DNA of 64,000 nucleotides from Palsa-360 sp963719875. Its GTDB lineage: Bacteria; Acidobacteriota; Terriglobia; Acidiferrales; UBA7541. Location of the stretch: positions 1,922,001 through 1,986,000 of the forward strand of contig CAVRDJ010000002.1 in NCBI GenBank assembly GCA_963719875.1, given 5' to 3'. Of the stretch, positions 60,756-64,000 are shown piece by piece. Both the position numbers and the translations under genes were made by a program. The first letter of the stretch is position 1. The number at the start of each line of letters is the position of its first letter. Below the pieces are notes generated by a model. The model made no database searches and was not told the origin of the DNA. It was given only the letters and a program-made list of their open reading frames with translations.

Positions 60756-61409
60756 GTGGCTGACAAAAAAATCTGTGCGATTTGCAACAAACGGCGCGCC
60801 GAGCGCTATTGCCCGGCCAAGGGCGAGAAAATTTGCGCCATCGATTGCGGGATCGAGCGCGAAGTGACCATCGACTGCCCGAGCGATTGCGCCTATTTGG
60901 TCGCGGCGCACCGTTGGGAGCAAAGCCACCCGAAACCGCTCGCCGAGGGTGAAGTCCCATTCCCGGACGTGTCTTTTCCCGCCGAGCTGATTCATACGCG
61001 GCAAACCGTGCTGTCGGGACTTGGATACAGCGTGCTCATCTACGCCGCGGATCAGCGTTCTCTCGCCGACTCCGATGTGTTCGCAGCCGTGCAGGCCATG
61101 GCGGAGACCCGCCGTACACTGCTGTCCGGGATCTACTACGAAAAACCGCCGGAGATTCCTGTGGCCGCGGGGCTATACGCCGCCCTCGCGAAATTTATCG
61201 AAGAGGAAAAGAAACATGCGGCGGAGCACCCGGAGTTTCCGGCTTTGAAGGACACGGAAATTTTCCATCTTCTGGTATTCTTTCTCCGTTTCGGGCGGTT
61301 GCGCTCCAACGGGCGGCCGCGCACGCGCGCCTTCATCGAGTTTCTGCGCTCGCAGTTTCCAATCGAAGCGGGCGTTTCCAAGGAAGAGCCACGAATCATT
61401 CTGCCTTAG
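60756..61409 (+). CDS. cysteine-rich zinc-finger-like protein of unknown function
   Basis: The 217-residue protein starts from GTG at 60756. Its first 50 residues hold a dense cysteine pattern (ICAICNKRRAERYCPAKGEKICAIDCG ... IDCPSDC), likely one or two zinc sites. The remainder is helical, with FHLLVFFLRFGRLRSNGRPRTRAFIEFLRSQFP near the end. I do not recognise the family. Its stop codon touches a GTAG repeat. Confidence 0.75.
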   Translation: MADKKICAICNKRRAERYCPAKGEKICAIDCGIEREVTIDCPSDCAYLVAAHRWEQSHPKPLAEGEVPFPDVSFPAELIHTRQTVLSGLGYSVLIYAADQRSLADSDVFAAVQAMAETRRTLLSGIYYEKPPEIPVAAGLYAALAKFIEEEKKHAAEHPEFPALKDTEIFHLLVFFLRFGRLRSNGRPRTRAFIEFLRSQFPIEAGVSKEEPRIILP

Positions 61410-61484
61410 GTAGGACGGGCTTCAGCCTGTCGGTTTTTCTCAACTGGCGGAAATCAAAACCAGACAGGCTGAAGCCCGTCCTAC
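61410..61484. repeat. BIME-like repeat filling the gap between two stops
   Basis: GTAGGACGGGCTTCAGCCTG at the left, CAGGCTGAAGCCCGTCCTAC at the right. Its left end follows a TAG stop with no gap and its right CTAC contains the stop of the convergent gene, so it occupies the whole intergenic space. Confidence 0.9.
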
Positions 61485-62602
61485 GTAAGGCCAAGATTCA
61501 GCTGTTGCACGCGCTCCGGCGGCCGCCCGGGATCGAGGGGGCGGACGCCCAGACCGTATTTCTTGCGGAGCGCGGCTACTCGAGTCGAAATTTCCTGGCG
61601 ATAAGTTTCTGGCGCATAGGCCGCGTGTGAAAACCATTCGCGATAGCGCCGCGCGAGCTTGGGAAATTTCGCGTCCAGAAACGGAAGAAATTGCTTTTGC
61701 GCCGACGGCATAAGGAACAGCACGCTGCCGGCAAACCACAGCGCGCCGGCATCGCGGGCGGCGCGCGCCAGGGCGTCCAGGTCTTCTTCGCGGTCGGTGA
61801 TGCCCGGCAAGATGGGCATGGCGAACACGCCGGCGGCGATGCCCGCGCGGCGCAGTTCCTGAACGGCGTGCATGCGCAGATCGGGGCGCGGCGCGCGCGG
61901 CTCCAGGATTCGTGCAAGTCTCGTGCGCAGGGTCGTGATGCTTAAGTTCACGGACACGCAGGAGTGCTCGGCAATGCGGCGCAGGAGGCCCACATCGCGC
62001 AGAACCTGATCGGATTTCGTGGTGATTGAGATGCTCAGCCCTCTGCGCGCGGCCATTTGTTCGAGAATCGCGCGCGTGGCGCCGAATTCGCGCTCCGCCG
62101 GCTGGTAGGGGTCGGTGGCGGTTCCGATGGCGATATGCTCGCCCTGAACTCTTTCCATGCCCAGGTCGCGCCTCGCGAGCGGTCCGGCATCTTGCTTGAC
62201 GTAGATCTTCTTTTCAAAGTCGTGCGCATCCAGTTCCATGTACTCGTGCGTGTACCGCGCGTAGCAATACTGGCAGCCAAATTCACAGCCACGATAGGGA
62301 TTCACGGTCCAGGAAAAAGGCACGCGGGTCGATTCACAGTGGTTCAAGATTGATTTCACTGGCAGCAGGAAATATTCCGTGCCGCGCTTGGCGTCAGCAA
62401 GCGGGGAGGAAAAGGCGAGACGGGCGATGCCGACGCGTTCGGGCACGGACCCTGGTGGCAGCAGGGCACCCGGCCCGCTGTCCCGATGGGTCGGGACGTC
62501 GGGGAATAAGGTGGGTGTGGGATCGCTCCCGCGGCCACGGAGAGCCCTCCTTTGCAAAGGAAGCTTCTCGGAAGCCGCAGGAATCGAGGTTGCAGTCGCC
62601 AT
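61481..62602 (-). CDS. radical SAM protein (SplB/Rv2578c-like)
   Basis: The protein (373 residues from the ATG at 62602; 62656 is also possible) contains the SAM [4Fe-4S] motif NPYRGCEFGCQYCYARYTHEYM (C-x3-C-x2-C). Later motifs GTATDPYQPAERE, ITTKSDQVLRD, VNLSITTL and RRAGIAAGVFAMPILPGITD are typical of radical SAM proteins related to the DNA-repair lyase SplB and Rv2578c. The exact reaction is unknown. It has a Pro/Ala-rich N-terminus. Its stop lies in a repeat. Confidence 0.88.
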   Translation of the reverse strand: MATATSIPAASEKLPLQRRALRGRGSDPTPTLFPDVPTHRDSGPGALLPPGSVPERVGIARLAFSSPLADAKRGTEYFLLPVKSILNHCESTRVPFSWTVNPYRGCEFGCQYCYARYTHEYMELDAHDFEKKIYVKQDAGPLARRDLGMERVQGEHIAIGTATDPYQPAEREFGATRAILEQMAARRGLSISITTKSDQVLRDVGLLRRIAEHSCVSVNLSITTLRTRLARILEPRAPRPDLRMHAVQELRRAGIAAGVFAMPILPGITDREEDLDALARAARDAGALWFAGSVLFLMPSAQKQFLPFLDAKFPKLARRYREWFSHAAYAPETYRQEISTRVAALRKKYGLGVRPLDPGRPPERVQQLNLGLT

Positions 62603-62809
62603 CACCCGTCTCGCGAAGCACGCGCGGAGTATTTCGCTTTGTGTTCGCTTTGTCAAGGGCTATTTTCGTATTTTATTCGCCAATGCTCGATTAAAGCGCG
62701 CCCGGTTGAGGGCCGAAGGACAGGTGACGCTTGAGACCGTGCCGGCTCGACGGCCGGCAAGTGCCGCGGAGTCGAGGGCTATACTCGATACACTCATATG
62801 GAGCGGAAC

Positions 62810-63439
62810 ATGCCCAAGATCGGCATCCTGATCATCGAAAACGATGAGGCGAACCAGTCGGCCTTGCGCCAAGTGCTGGACTCGGAAGGCTGGCAAGTCC
62901 GGGTTGTGCCGGTCGTCAACCAGGCCCTCGCGGAACTGTCCAGCGGCGAATGGTCCCTAGTAATCGTGAACATCGCGATGATTGGGCTGACCAGCCCGGT
63001 TTACCTGACGCTCAGAGAATTGGCGCTGGCGCCAGCGGTCGAGGCAGGCAATGTCCGCGCGCGCGTGCTCTTCGTGGTGCCCGAATCAGCGGCGGCGGGA
63101 GCGCTGCCGATCTTCGAGCGAGAAAAATTGCCCTACGTTCTGAAGCCATTCCAATTCCACGACCTGCTCGAAAAGGTAAGCGATCTCCTGATGGAAGCAG
63201 CCGCACTGGTCAACCCGATTCGCCGCGTGCGCCACGATTCCAACTTGTCCGAGCGCAAGCGCAAGGAAGGGCGCGAAGGCCGCGAAACCGGCAACGCCTT
63301 TGCCCAGCGGAACACCAACATGTTCGCCAAACGCGACGAGTACGTCATGACCGAGGAAGAGATTGCGGAATTCGAAAAGTCGGAAAAAGAAGAACGGGAA
63401 CTGAAAAAGAAAAAGAATCCATGGGAAGAGCGTTTCTGA
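62810..63439 (+). CDS. pseudo-receiver domain protein with charged tail
   Basis: The 209-residue protein starts MPKIGILIIENDEANQSALRQVLDSEGWQVRVV, a receiver fold with the acidic pair at residues 11-13 (NDE). The phosphoacceptor Asp is replaced by Asn54 (LVIVNIAM), while Lys112 (YVLKPF) remains. It should not be phosphorylated normally and may work as a constitutive or ligand-sensing scaffold. After residue 125 comes a tail rich in Lys, Arg and Glu ending KKKKNPWEERF. Start at 62810 is chosen over 62798 because GGAGCGG sits just before it. Confidence 0.8.
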   Translation: MPKIGILIIENDEANQSALRQVLDSEGWQVRVVPVVNQALAELSSGEWSLVIVNIAMIGLTSPVYLTLRELALAPAVEAGNVRARVLFVVPESAAAGALPIFEREKLPYVLKPFQFHDLLEKVSDLLMEAAALVNPIRRVRHDSNLSERKRKEGREGRETGNAFAQRNTNMFAKRDEYVMTEEEIAEFEKSEKEERELKKKKNPWEERF

Positions 63440-63455
63440 TCCCCCCACACAAGAC

Positions 63456-63986
63456 TCAATCCCCCGACGATTGTGAACCGGCGGCGCCCTGTATCGGCTG
63501 CCAGATTCGTAACTCGCTCCGATCTTGCGTGGCGGCAAGCAATTCGGCGACTGTCTTGCGCAGAACCGGATGGCGAAATTCAGGAGCGATCTCGGCCAGG
63601 GGAACGAGCACGAAGCGGCGTTCCACTAAGCGCGGATGAGGAATCTCCATTCCAGCCTCGTGAATCACCACTGATTCGTAAAAAAGAACATCGAGGTCGA
63701 TGATCCGGGGGCCGCGCGGGACAAGCTTCCTGCTGCCCAGCGTGCGTTCGATCGCCTGCAACTCTTCGAGCAATTGGCGCGGCTCAAGCGAAGTTTCCGC
63801 TCCGACAACGCAATTCAAAAACCACGGCTGCTCAAGAAAATCGACAGGCTCAGTCTCGTAAATGGAAGAGCGGCGCAGAACTCGCACGCCAATTTCCGAA
63901 AGTGCTTCGATGGCGCGTTCCAGATTCGCGGCGCGATCGCCAAGGTTCGATCCGAGGGAGAGATAGATGAGTTTGCCGCCCGCCAT
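63456..63986 (-). CDS. folK: 2-amino-4-hydroxy-6-hydroxymethyldihydropteridine pyrophosphokinase
   Basis: FolK transfers pyrophosphate from ATP to the pterin in folate synthesis. The 176-residue protein has LSLGSNLGDRAANLERAIEAL, SSIYETEPVDFLEQPWFLNCVV, LLEELQAIERTLG and the signature RGPRIIDLDVLFYE, followed by IPHPRLVERRFVLVPLAEIAPEF. No folB or folP neighbour is in the window. It converges with the pseudo-receiver gene, with a 16-base gap. Confidence 0.94.
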   Translation of the reverse strand: MAGGKLIYLSLGSNLGDRAANLERAIEALSEIGVRVLRRSSIYETEPVDFLEQPWFLNCVVGAETSLEPRQLLEELQAIERTLGSRKLVPRGPRIIDLDVLFYESVVIHEAGMEIPHPRLVERRFVLVPLAEIAPEFRHPVLRKTVAELLAATQDRSELRIWQPIQGAAGSQSSGD

Positions 63987-64000
63987 ACCGAAGAATGAAA

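Noticed and set aside
1616..61484. Repeated palindromes as a possible CRISPR array
   Set aside because: The copies are scattered singly between genes kilobases apart, with no regular spacers and no cas genes.

Overview
The window is GC-rich and gene-dense, with ordinary bacterial housekeeping genes on both strands. It looks like an Acidobacteriota chromosome segment. This is inferred from the style of the secreted hypothetical proteins, the ECF sigma/anti-sigma/secreted-protein cassette, the PQQ-dependent dehydrogenase with a heme domain, and the many GTAG-headed palindromic repeats. No marker gene was aligned. No rRNA, tRNA, CRISPR array, prophage or intact insertion sequence was recognised.

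Layout. (1) 1-2.4 kb: 3' truncated sigma-54 activator with two GAF domains and a predicted secreted protein, both on the minus strand. (2) 2.48-11.6 kb: complete arginine cluster argR-argC-argB-argD-argF-argG-argH-GNAT acetyltransferase, largely translationally coupled and led by a promoter overlapping an ARG-box-like operator, then argJ. (3) 11.7-17.2 kb: acyl-CoA synthetase, glycine-rich RRM protein, double HD-GYP protein, FadL-type outer-membrane protein. (4) 17.3-26 kb: two RHH/PIN toxin-antitoxin pairs, thiI, an L13e-like small protein, an orphan membrane histidine kinase, an ECF sigma operon and a NIPSNAP protein. (5) 26-34 kb: PQQ dehydrogenase, secreted protein, class-I glutamine-amidotransferase-like hydrolase, MscS channel, AI-2E family permease. 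(6) 33.9-40.8 kb: cdaA-ybbR-glmM, a candidate sigma-54-driven small RNA, membrane proteins and a KimA-like APC permease. (7) 40.8-45.4 kb: a decayed antitoxin/ParE pair, a frameshifted purH and a frameshifted TPR gene. (8) 45.4-54.4 kb: ispE, prs, rplY/ctc, pth, rpsF, rpsR, rplI, dnaB, alr. (9) 54.5-64 kb: two unknown proteins, mltG, ruvX, dacB, a SYLF protein, a VOC protein, a cysteine-rich protein, a radical SAM protein, a pseudo-receiver and folK.

Functionally, the arg genes form one pathway unit with both an N-acetylglutamate-synthase-like GNAT enzyme and ArgJ. The cdaA-ybbR-glmM block links c-di-AMP and cell-wall precursor synthesis; alr, mltG and dacB also serve peptidoglycan. The ribosomal genes sit with pth and dnaB.

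The most striking non-genic feature is a population of about 20 paired palindromes with GTAG heads (REP/BIME-like). They have several unrelated stem sequences but one architecture. They lie between genes and often touch or even supply the stop codon. Other points of interest are the sigma-54 promoter followed by a roughly 110-nt gene-free transcript unit ending in a strong terminator, a leaderless toxin-antitoxin promoter whose -10 box lies inside a perfect inverted repeat, a receiver domain with Asn instead of the phospho-Asp, and three disrupted reading frames clustered at 41.1-43.9 kb.
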